Source: Acidobacteriota bacterium
GTDB taxonomy: Bacteria > Acidobacteriota > Vicinamibacteria > Vicinamibacterales > 2-12-FULL-66-21
Length of the DNA: 12,695 nucleotides
Direction: 5' to 3'
Assembly (NCBI GenBank): GCA_013694845.1
Contig: JACDBQ010000736.1
Span: 1 to 12,695, forward strand
This document shows positions 5,892 to 12,695 of this stretch, piece after piece (the stretch's first letter is position 1; each line of letters starts with the position of its first letter). The notes under the pieces are model-generated. The model was given only the letters and a program-made list of their open reading frames with translations. It was not told where the DNA came from and did no database searches. The translations under genes were made by a program, and so were the position numbers.

Positions 5892-6560
5892 CTAGAACAC
5901 CCCGGGGACGACCCGCCACCGCACGTGCGACTGATAGTCACGGTAGGCGGGGTCCTTCGACAGCGTCTCTTCCTCGCACGCCGCCCGCGCGAGCAGCGCC
6001 CCGTCTGCGATGAACAGTGCCGCACAATTCCACAGCGACGGACTGGCCGCGAGGAAGGCGACGTGCGACACCAGGTAGCCCATGTAGATCGGGTGCCGGA
6101 CCAAGCGATAGACCCCGGTCGACACCACGCCGCGATTGGCGGGCAGCAGCGCAAAGCTACGGCCCAGCGTGATCTTCCCACCGATGACCATCGCCAGCCC
6201 TGCGCACGATAGCGCCACCGTAGCGGTCTCGGGCGCCAGCGCCGCGACAGCGGCCGGGGCCAGCAGCGGGGGACCGAGAACGGAGACGACGGTCAGCACG
6301 CGCGCCCGCACACTCCGATCGACCGAATGCGCCGAGCGGCGGACGAGCGTGAGCACGACGACCAGCGCTTCACTGAGCAGCAGGAACAGCCCGGTGAGCC
6401 GGCCCGTCTGCAGAAAGTCGTTGCCGAACCGCACCGCCATCATCGAGAACAGCACGATGATGGTTGCGCGGGCGAGCAGATCCGTAATGTGGTGCGCCTG
6501 CGCTGAATAGTCCAGGGCAACGGCCGCCCCCCCGGGTCGCAGGGTCATCGCGGGCTTCAT
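5892..6560 (-). CDS. Integral membrane methyltransferase, ICMT/PEMT-like
   Basis: This 222-residue membrane protein carries the signature of the isoprenylcysteine carboxyl methyltransferase / phospholipid methyltransferase superfamily. RLVRHPIYMGYL (152-163, with R155, H156, P157 and Y159) and the C-terminal EEETLSKDPAYRDYQSHV (196-213, with a conserved glutamate) together form the S-adenosylmethionine site in known members. Hydrophobic segments lie near 32-45, 55-73, 88-108, 114-128 and 160-190. Its ATG (6560-6558) overlaps the TGA of the upstream AAA ATPase gene in an ATGA junction, so it is co-expressed with the ATPase and possibly with the tad operon. The substrate could be a lipid, a lipidated or pilus protein, or a small molecule; bacterial members are poorly characterised, so none is assigned. 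Start could also be the ATG four codons later. Confidence 0.78.
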   Translation of the reverse strand: MKPAMTLRPGGAAVALDYSAQAHHITDLLARATIIVLFSMMAVRFGNDFLQTGRLTGLFLLLSEALVVVLTLVRRSAHSVDRSVRARVLTVVSVLGPPLLAPAAVAALAPETATVALSCAGLAMVIGGKITLGRSFALLPANRGVVSTGVYRLVRHPIYMGYLVSHVAFLAASPSLWNCAALFIADGALLARAACEEETLSKDPAYRDYQSHVRWRVVPGVF

Positions 6561-7888
6561 GCACCGGCCCCCTGAGACTCCGTCTCTTCGAGAAAGTAGC
6601 TTCCGCAGGCCATGTCGAGCAGCTCCCGGGTAATCACGGGTGTCTTGTGCTGATACCGGCAGATATCGACGACCTGCTCGACCAGATCGCGGGGATGGCA
6701 GGCGCGCATCTGCAGTCCGCGTGGCTGGTAATAGCGCCGGTCCAGGTACTCGACCATGACCGGATCGAACGCGAGGCCGCGCTTCCGGCAGTTGAGCTCG
6801 AAGATTTGACAGTACTCATCCATGGTGGGGTTCTTCGCGAGGACCTTGTACGGGATCCGGCGGAGGAACGCCTCGTCAGCGAGCGACTCCGGCTTGAGGT
6901 TGGTCGCGAATACGATGAAGACGTTGAAGGGGATCTCGAACTTGCGCCCGGTGTGCAGCGTCAGATAATCCACCCGGCTCTCGAGCGGCACGATCCAGCG
7001 ATTGAGAAGATCGCGGGGCGGAATCCGCTGCCGTCCGAAGTCGTCGACGACGAACACTCCGCCGTTCGCCTTCAACTGGATCGGTGCTTCGTAGAACTTC
7101 GAGATCGGGTTGAATGTCAGGTCCAGCATTTCGAGGGTCAGCTCCCCGCCCACGACCACCACGGGACGGCGGATCCGCTCCCACCGCTGGTCCTGCGACG
7201 CCCCCGCAATGACGCTGATCGCTTCCGAGGTTGGAGCGGATCGCTGGTGATTCACCGGGTCGAACATGGTGATGACCTGGCCGTCCACGTCGACGGCGTG
7301 GGGCACGTACATGTCGGTCCCGAGCGCCCGGCCGATACCCTCGGCGACGACTGTCTTGCCGTTGCCTGGCGCACCGTAGAGGAACAGCGACTTGCCCGAA
7401 TTCACCGCCGGCCCGAGCTGGTCGAACATGCCGCGGTTCACGACCAGATGCTCGAAGCCGGTCGCCAGCGTCTCTCGATCGATCGGGACTCGCGACGACA
7501 TGCAGGCGCGCACGTACGCGTTGTACTGTCCAAGCGGCACCGGTGCGGGGCCGACGTAGCGGCAGACGTCCATGCACTGCTGGGCGCGATCACGCCCCAG
7601 GTCGGTCAGCACGTAGCGATAGCCGGCGCTGCCGACTCCGCTCGCGCCACGCACCTCGACGAGCTTCTCGACCCGCGCGTGCTGGACGAGCGCCTCGAGC
7701 AGCGAGTACGGCAGTTTCAGGCGGTCCGCCAGGCCGCTGCCGCTCGCCTCGCCGCCGATCAGCGTCTTCAACAGCAGCTGGGACAGCGTCTCGGGATTGA
7801 GTCCCGACTCGACAATCGTTGCCGGCGGCGGTGGTGGCGTCGGTTGCGCAGCCGCTTTCGGCGGCGCCTCGGTCAGTGTCATGGTCAT
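6557..7888 (-). CDS. AAA-type ATPase with putative winged-helix N-terminus
   Basis: This 443-residue protein begins with a proline/alanine-rich linker (1-24). A likely winged-helix-like domain follows (about 30-110; LNPETLSQLLLKTLIGG, then GYRYVLTDLGRDRA). The AAA module has Walker A GAPGNGKT (172-179), Walker B VFVVDDFG (278-285), sensor-1-like FATN (327-330) and a candidate arginine finger at R343/R344 in FLRRIPYKV. A C-terminal helical region follows (about 355-435). It resembles AAA proteins often found near Tad/type II secretion genes, but it is not the secretion ATPase itself, which is tadA. It lies downstream of tadC after an 86-bp gap filled by a heptad array, and its stop overlaps the methyltransferase start. 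A chaperone-like remodelling role is an inference from the fold. No clear ribosome binding site precedes ATG 7888, and a second ATG lies two codons in. Confidence 0.85.
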   Translation of the reverse strand: MTMTLTEAPPKAAAQPTPPPPPATIVESGLNPETLSQLLLKTLIGGEASGSGLADRLKLPYSLLEALVQHARVEKLVEVRGASGVGSAGYRYVLTDLGRDRAQQCMDVCRYVGPAPVPLGQYNAYVRACMSSRVPIDRETLATGFEHLVVNRGMFDQLGPAVNSGKSLFLYGAPGNGKTVVAEGIGRALGTDMYVPHAVDVDGQVITMFDPVNHQRSAPTSEAISVIAGASQDQRWERIRRPVVVVGGELTLEMLDLTFNPISKFYEAPIQLKANGGVFVVDDFGRQRIPPRDLLNRWIVPLESRVDYLTLHTGRKFEIPFNVFIVFATNLKPESLADEAFLRRIPYKVLAKNPTMDEYCQIFELNCRKRGLAFDPVMVEYLDRRYYQPRGLQMRACHPRDLVEQVVDICRYQHKTPVITRELLDMACGSYFLEETESQGAGA

Positions 7889-7904
7889 CGTGGTGTCCAG
7901 CAGG

Positions 7905-7974
<70 letters not shown>

Positions 7975-8895
7975 CTAGTACTGCTTCATGTTCTGAACCA
8001 TCGGGAACAGCACGGTCATGAACTTGATGGCCGCGGGACCGATGGTCACGATCCAGATCGACGGGAAAATACACAGCACCAGCGGGAACACCATCTTCAC
8101 GCCGGTCTTTGCCGCCGCTTCCTCGGCGCGCTGGCGGCGCTTCGTCCGGAGCGTCTCCGAATAGACACGCAGGGACTGCGCGACGCTGGTGCCGAACTTA
8201 TCGGTTTGAATGAGCATCGTCACCAGCGAGCTCAGATCGTCGACGCCGGTGCGGTCGGCCAGGTTGCGAAGGGCCTCGGACCGGGCCTTGCCGGCGCGCA
8301 ACTCGAGGTTGATCAGCTTCAGTTCGTCGGACAGCTCCGGATGCGCGAACGCGAGCTCCGTGCCCACCCGAGTCATCGCCTGGTCGAGCCCGAGGCCGGC
8401 CTCGACGCTGACAACCAGCAGGTCGAGCGCGTCGGCGAGCGACAGCCGGATGCGGTGCGCACGCCGTTTCGCGAGGCGGGCCAGCACCATTCCGGGCAGC
8501 ACATAACCGAGCGCCAGGCCGCCGAGCGCCATCATCATGTTGGGCCGGATGATGATCGCGTTCGACAGCATCAGGAAGAGGGCGATCGCGAAGAGCACCC
8601 GGACCCCGAAGAAGATCGTCACCGCTTCGTCGCGCCGGAAACCCGCCTGTACCAGACGGAGCCGCAGAGTCCCCATCTCCTTGGGCGACCGCGGCATCTT
8701 GTCGCCGATCCGCTTGAAGATGCCGATGACGGTCTCGAACCGCGGCTTCGCCGGTTCGGCGTCGTCGTGGTAAGCGGTCAGCTCGGCGAGCCGGCGGTCG
8801 ATCGCCACGGTACGGCGCGGCATCAGCAGCAACGCCGCACCGCCGACCAGGGCGGTGCCGAAGACGAAGGCGAGAAACGGAAGCATCATCGGCAC
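7975..8895 (-). CDS. tadC: Tad pilus platform protein TadC (type II secretion F domain)
   Basis: This 306-residue inner-membrane protein contains a GspF-type domain (about 150-285), recognised from LADALDLLVVSVEAGLGLDQAM and KTGVKMVFPLVLCIFPSIW. Hydrophobic segments lie near 4-25, 94-112, 118-140 and 265-290. With TadB it would form the membrane platform on which the TadA ATPase acts. The start at 8895 is GTG, one base after the tadB stop, with GAGGTG at good spacing upstream; an ATG two codons later is the alternative. Assignment as TadC rather than TadB rests on position (second of the pair) and on the C-terminal motif. Confidence 0.92.
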   Translation of the reverse strand: MPMMLPFLAFVFGTALVGGAALLLMPRRTVAIDRRLAELTAYHDDAEPAKPRFETVIGIFKRIGDKMPRSPKEMGTLRLRLVQAGFRRDEAVTIFFGVRVLFAIALFLMLSNAIIIRPNMMMALGGLALGYVLPGMVLARLAKRRAHRIRLSLADALDLLVVSVEAGLGLDQAMTRVGTELAFAHPELSDELKLINLELRAGKARSEALRNLADRTGVDDLSSLVTMLIQTDKFGTSVAQSLRVYSETLRTKRRQRAEEAAAKTGVKMVFPLVLCIFPSIWIVTIGPAAIKFMTVLFPMVQNMKQY

Positions 8896-8896
8896 G

Positions 8897-9871
8897 CTAC
8901 ACCTCGATCTTGACGATCTGCTTGATCCAAATGAACCCGAATGTCTGCATGACTAGCGCGCCCATCAGCATCATCTGGCCCATCCGCTCGCGGAACAGCA
9001 GGTTCATATGCTCGGGATTGATGAACATCAGGGCGATGGACAGGAAGGCCGGAAGCGCCAGCAGCACGTAGCCGGTCAGCCGGCCATGCGCCGTGTACAC
9101 CCGCACCTGGCGAAGGATCTTGAAGCGCTCACGAACGACATGGGCCAGGTTCTCGAGAATCTCGGAGAGATTGCCGCCCGTCTCGCGCTGAATCAGCACG
9201 GCGGTCGCGAAGAACCGCACGTCGAGCAGCGGAATGCGCATCGTCAGGTTCTCGAGCGCGTCTTTCAGCGGAAGACCGAAGTTCTGTTCATCGAAGGTCT
9301 TGCGGAACTCGGGTCCGACAGGCTCCGACATCTCATCGGCGACCATCTTCAAGCCGGTTGCGAACGCGTGCCCTGCTTTGAGGGCGCGGCTGATCAGGTC
9401 GAGGGCTTCCGGGAACTGCTCTTCGAAGGCGCGCATTCGCCGGGTCCTCTTGCTGCGGAGCACGACGAATGGCAGCGCGAATCCGATCCCGAAGCCAATC
9501 GGCAGGGAAATGGGCGAGCGCGTGAACATCGCCAGGACAAACGCGACCAGCAGGCCGGAGACCACTGCGATCAGAAGCACCGCGCTGAGACTTGCCCTGG
9601 TCCCCGACTGGTCGATCCATGCGGCAAGCGAGTGACCGCGCGCGGTCTGTCCGAAGGCGCGGTCGAGGCTGGGAAGCGGACCGCTGTTGAACGACTTCAA
9701 GAGCGTCTTCACCGCCTCTGGATCCGGCTTGTCGCCGAGAGAGATTTCCTGGAGGCGACTATCGAGCTTGCGCCGCATCATCATCTCCGGCACCTTCGAG
9801 CCCGCGTGCGCGAGCCCCAGTACCACACCCACTCCGATGATGAACGCCAGGATCACGACTGCGATCGCCAT
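8897..9871 (-). CDS. tadB: Tad pilus platform protein TadB (type II secretion F domain)
   Basis: This 324-residue protein has an N-terminal membrane helix (about 2-20), a cytoplasmic segment, two helices (about 96-138) and a GspF-type domain (about 150-285; FEEQFPEALDLISRALKAGH and QRETGGNLSEILENLAHVVRER). C-terminal helices lie near 266-286 and 298-318. The motif FPEALDLISRALKAGHAF and the TGGNLSEIL stretch are typical of TadB. Its ATG shares one base with the tadA stop (TAATG on the minus strand), so translation is probably coupled. It is predicted to assemble with TadC in the inner membrane. Confidence 0.94.
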   Translation of the reverse strand: MAIAVVILAFIIGVGVVLGLAHAGSKVPEMMMRRKLDSRLQEISLGDKPDPEAVKTLLKSFNSGPLPSLDRAFGQTARGHSLAAWIDQSGTRASLSAVLLIAVVSGLLVAFVLAMFTRSPISLPIGFGIGFALPFVVLRSKRTRRMRAFEEQFPEALDLISRALKAGHAFATGLKMVADEMSEPVGPEFRKTFDEQNFGLPLKDALENLTMRIPLLDVRFFATAVLIQRETGGNLSEILENLAHVVRERFKILRQVRVYTAHGRLTGYVLLALPAFLSIALMFINPEHMNLLFRERMGQMMLMGALVMQTFGFIWIKQIVKIEV

Positions 9872-11214
9872 TACCGGACCTCCGTGACACCTTCGAACAT
9901 GTCGCCGGGGAGGTGCACGCCCGATGCCTTGAGCCGCTCACACACCTTGGGGCGGACGCCGGTCGCACGGAAACGTCCGATCACCTTGCCGTCCTGCGTG
10001 ACCCCGAGCTTGTCGAAGCAGAAGATCTCCTGCATCGTGATGACGTCACCTTCCATGCCGGTGATCTCGGAAATGCTGGTGACCTTGCGCGTGCCATCGG
10101 CCATCCGCGTCTGCTGGATCACGATCTGAATGGCGGCGGCGATCTGCTGGCGCATCGCGCGTTCGGGCAGGTTAGTCGCGCCCATCGCGATCATCGTTTC
10201 GATTCGCGACAGTGAATCGCGGGGCGTGTTGGCGTGGACGGTCGTCAACGATCCGTCGTGACCGGTGTTCATCGCCTGGAGCATGTCCAGCGCTTCCTCG
10301 CCTCGGGTTTCACCGACGACGATGCGGTCCGGGCGCATACGCAGGGCGTTGACCAGCAACTGTCGCTGCTTGATGGCGCCCTTGCCTTCGACGTTCGGCG
10401 GACGGGTCTCGAGCCGCGCGACGTGCTCCTGGTGCAGCTGGAGCTCGGCGGCGTCTTCGATGGTGACGATGCGCTCACGTTCCGAGATGAAGCTTGACAG
10501 CACATTGAGCAGCGTCGTCTTGCCCGCGCCCGTGCCGCCGCTGATCAGCATGTTCAGCTTCGAGCGGACGCAGTGCTCGAGGAAGTCGAGCATCGGCTTG
10601 GTCATCGAGCGGATCGCCACCAGATCCTCCGCCTTGAGGCGCTCGGCCGGGAAACGGCGGATCGAGAGAAGCGGGCCGTCCACCGCCAGCGGCGGGATGA
10701 TGGCATTGACGCGCGAGCCGTCCGGCAGACGCGCGTCGACCATCGGCGAACTGTCGTCGACTCGCCGACCGACGCCGCTGACGATGCGGTCGATCACCCG
10801 CATCAGGTGCTTGTTGTCCTGGAACGTGGTGGGCAGGCGCTCGATCTTTCCGGCCCGTTCCACGTAGACATGGCTGAACGTATTCACTAGGATGTCGCTG
10901 ATCCCCGGGTCGCGCAGCAGCGGCTCCAGCGGACCGAGGCCGAATACCTCGTCGATGACGTCGCCGAGAATCGCCTCTCGTTCGCTCATGCTCAGCGGCA
11001 TGGACTCTTCGGCGATCAGCTCGAAGAGCAGGGTCCTGATCTCCGCTTCGGCGCGCGAGCGTTCGGCCGAGGCCAGGGCTTCGAGGTTCAGCCGGTTCAG
11101 CAGCTTGCGATGGACGTTCGCCTTCAGCTCCAGGTACTGAGGGCGCGGTGCATCGAAACGGCCGGCCTTCGGCGCTGCCGCCGGCAGCATTGGAGTGTTC
11201 AACATGAGACTCAT
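9871..11214 (-). CDS. tadA: Tad pilus assembly ATPase TadA/CpaF
   Basis: This 447-residue secretion ATPase is of the VirB11/CpaF type and powers assembly of Flp pili at the cytoplasmic membrane. An N-terminal domain (about 30-180; GLGPLEPLLRDPGISDILVN) precedes Walker A GGTGAGKTTLLN (226-237). Next come an acidic box (TIEDAAELQL, 251-260), Walker B around RIVVGETRGEEA (297-308, with E302) and the histidine box GHDGSLTTVHANT (318-330). All catalytic elements are present and length is normal. An AGGGG lies nine bases before ATG 11214, and the gene follows tadZ by 15 bp. Confidence 0.96.
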   Translation of the reverse strand: MSLMLNTPMLPAAAPKAGRFDAPRPQYLELKANVHRKLLNRLNLEALASAERSRAEAEIRTLLFELIAEESMPLSMSEREAILGDVIDEVFGLGPLEPLLRDPGISDILVNTFSHVYVERAGKIERLPTTFQDNKHLMRVIDRIVSGVGRRVDDSSPMVDARLPDGSRVNAIIPPLAVDGPLLSIRRFPAERLKAEDLVAIRSMTKPMLDFLEHCVRSKLNMLISGGTGAGKTTLLNVLSSFISERERIVTIEDAAELQLHQEHVARLETRPPNVEGKGAIKQRQLLVNALRMRPDRIVVGETRGEEALDMLQAMNTGHDGSLTTVHANTPRDSLSRIETMIAMGATNLPERAMRQQIAAAIQIVIQQTRMADGTRKVTSISEITGMEGDVITMQEIFCFDKLGVTQDGKVIGRFRATGVRPKVCERLKASGVHLPGDMFEGVTEVR

Positions 11215-11229
11215 GACACGAACCCCTGA

Positions 11230-12405
11230 CTAGAGAATGCCGAGGAAGGGACGCCGACGCTCGGGCTCGACTTTGGCTTCTTCCATGCCGAGCAGTTGCT
11301 TGGCGAAGCTGCCGAACTGGGCCGAGATCTCGGAGTGATTGGTCAACGTGAGCGGGACGCCGGAGTTCAGCGCGGTCGAAACCGTCCGGTAGTCACTCGA
11401 GAACGAATGGTGGATGCCGTAACCGAGAGCGGTCTCGATCTGCTTGGGCGCAATCAGGTGCTGGTCGCTGGTCCGGTTCAGCAGCACGCGGATCCGCTCG
11501 CTGCCGGCGCCCAGCTGCCGGACGCGATCGACCAGCCGCTGCGCATTCCGGATCGACGGCACGTCGGGGTTCGCGACCAGAAACACGGTATCGGCCGCAT
11601 AGAGCGCGGCGACGGCACAGGCGTTGATCAGATTTCCGGCGTCGATGACGATGTAGTCATAGAGCTTGCCGAGGATCCGCAGCAGCTCCTCGAGAGCCAC
11701 GGCGTCCTGGGCGTTGGGCCGGTCGAACTGTTCCGAGCCCGCCAGGATGTCGAGACCCGACTTGTGCCGGGACATGAGCTCCTTGAGGAAGTCCCGGTCG
11801 AGACGGTGGAGGTTCTCGATCGCGTCCAGCACCGTGAAGCGTGGCCGCACACCCAGAAACAGCGCGACTTCCCCGAGGCACGGCTTGAGATCGAGTATCG
11901 CGGTCGGCCGTTTGGTCAGACGCGCCAGTTCGACCGCGCAGTTCACCGCCACCGTGGTCGTGCCCGCGCCACCCTTGGCGCCCAGGAACACGTGGGTCAC
12001 ACACGGCTGCCGGGCCCCGGCGGTTGCTGCGTCACGCCTCGCCGCGGTCTTGCGCACGGCCCCCTGGAACGACTCCTCGGTGCCCCGGGCGATGCCGCCA
12101 GCTGCCCACGGAAAGAACTCGTTGGCACCGGCGCGCATGGCCTGGAGAATCAGATCAGGCTCGGTGTTCGATGCCACGGCGAAAATCGCGACACCGGGAT
12201 GCGCGGCCCGGAGACGCTCGATCGTCGCCATGCCCGACGACGCGTCGGCCCGGATGTCGATGATGTAGACGTCCGAGACAGCGGTGTCGCCGGCCCGCCG
12301 TTCCTCGACGATGCCAATCGGCACACCACAGGCCCGCAGCATGCGCGCCATCTCGCGCTTGCAGTGATCGTCGTTGCTGACAACAGAAACCGCGAGCTGC
12401 GCCAT
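11230..12405 (-). CDS. tadZ: Tad pilus polar-localisation protein TadZ/CpaE (receiver-like plus MinD/ParA ATPase)
   Basis: This 391-residue protein joins a receiver-like N-terminal domain (about 5-115; VYIIDIRADASSGM with D50 at the usual phosphorylation strand) to a MinD/ParA-type ATPase. The deviant Walker A is GAKGGAGTTT (142-151), keeping the signature lysine but lacking the second, canonical lysine, as in many TadZ proteins. LDLKPCLGEVALFLGV (171-186) and DYIVIDAG follow. TadZ/CpaE positions the Tad machine, usually at a pole. The start at 12405 lies two bases after the upstream stop, with no clear ribosome binding site, suggesting coupling. Whether the receiver domain is phosphorylated is unknown; most TadZ receivers are degenerate. 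Confidence 0.92.
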   Translation of the reverse strand: MAQLAVSVVSNDDHCKREMARMLRACGVPIGIVEERRAGDTAVSDVYIIDIRADASSGMATIERLRAAHPGVAIFAVASNTEPDLILQAMRAGANEFFPWAAGGIARGTEESFQGAVRKTAARRDAATAGARQPCVTHVFLGAKGGAGTTTVAVNCAVELARLTKRPTAILDLKPCLGEVALFLGVRPRFTVLDAIENLHRLDRDFLKELMSRHKSGLDILAGSEQFDRPNAQDAVALEELLRILGKLYDYIVIDAGNLINACAVAALYAADTVFLVANPDVPSIRNAQRLVDRVRQLGAGSERIRVLLNRTSDQHLIAPKQIETALGYGIHHSFSSDYRTVSTALNSGVPLTLTNHSEISAQFGSFAKQLLGMEEAKVEPERRRPFLGIL

Positions 12406-12407
12406 GA

Positions 12408-12695
12408 CTATTGAACCAATCGAATCGATTTGGGAAAGGCGTAGATCGGCGACGGGCCGAAGCCAGTGCCCTTGCGCAGGCCACTAACCGGGGTCACCCG
12501 ACCCTCCACTTCCCCGCCGCGCATGCGTTCGATGAAGAACCCGAGGTAGTTGACGGCTTTGAGATCGGCGTTTCGGCTGTTCTGTTTGCCGGTTTCGTAG
12601 TAAACGGGATCGAACAGCGGGATGATGACAACGCGCGGACTCGGATGCATGTTGCTCACGACCTTGTTCTTCGAGGTATCCCAGTACGCGTCCGG
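12408..12695 (-). CDS. TadG/TadE-like pilus assembly protein, C-terminal part (5' end outside window)
   Basis: The minus-strand frame is open from the window edge to TAG at 12408; the GTG at 12659 is internal. The visible 95 residues read PDAYWDTSKNKVV and continue with SPRVVIIPLFDPVYYETG, NADLKAVNYLGFFIERM and GRVTPVSG. This resembles the C-terminus of TadE/TadG-related pseudopilin or von Willebrand-type proteins of Tad loci, and the position just upstream of tadZ fits. The membrane helix and any pilin-like N-terminus would be outside the window, so the assignment is moderate. No membrane segment is visible here. Confidence 0.65.
   Translation of the reverse strand, partial: PDAYWDTSKNKVVSNMHPSPRVVIIPLFDPVYYETGKQNSRNADLKAVNYLGFFIERMRGGEVEGRVTPVSGLRKGTGFGPSPIYAFPKSIRLVQ

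Noticed and set aside
9008..10129. Plus-strand open frame opposite tadB/tadA
   Set aside because: Antisense to well-recognised tad genes and spanning their junction; product lacks any family motif.
11296..12414. Plus-strand open frame opposite tadZ
   Set aside because: Antisense shadow of a gene with a clear MinD-type ATPase domain.

Overview
The window is GC-rich and gene-dense. It most resembles an Acidobacteriota chromosome, possibly Vicinamibacteria. This is inferred from base composition, protein style, a Tad locus followed by a AAA ATPase, and intergenic heptanucleotide arrays; no rRNA or other taxonomic marker is present.

Left block, plus strand (1-4004): the C-terminal part of a radical SAM/SPASM peptide maturase with a textbook SPASM cysteine pattern; a 32-codon gene at 565-663 with a good ribosome binding site, which looks like the maturase's substrate (a RiPP precursor); a lipoprotein family-5 substrate-binding protein; and a membrane sensor histidine kinase whose ATG overlaps the binding protein's stop codon. 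No ABC permease or response regulator is visible. The working hypothesis is a modified peptide (or a peptide ligand) sensed by a lipoprotein/histidine kinase pair. This is the most interesting part of the window.

Middle block (4005-5890): two heptanucleotide tandem arrays flank a degenerate hairpin region and lead into an unrecognised 77-aa protein. A convergent HU-family DNA-binding protein (minus) follows, with a strong hairpin between the two genes. Divergently from HU lie queF (preQ0 reductase of queuosine synthesis, short type, probably leaderless) and an overlapping stand-alone Smr-domain gene.

Right block, minus strand (12695 down to 5892): a Tad/Flp type IV pilus operon in the order tadG-like (partial), tadZ/cpaE, tadA/cpaF, tadB, tadC. 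A third heptanucleotide array then separates tadC from a AAA ATPase with a putative winged-helix N-terminus, and an ATGA overlap leads into a membrane methyltransferase of the ICMT/PEMT type. TadZ would position the machine, TadA power it, TadB and TadC form the inner-membrane platform, and the TadG-like protein be a pseudopilin or accessory. The ATPase and methyltransferase are non-canonical additions. Gene borders in this block are 15 bp or less, or overlapping, except for the 86-bp gap holding the array.

No gene-free stretch exceeds 300 bases. The longest are 4813-5064 (divergent promoter region), 5687-5891 (convergent gap with one hairpin) and 4005-4194 (repeats). No tRNA, rRNA, insertion sequence or CRISPR was found.
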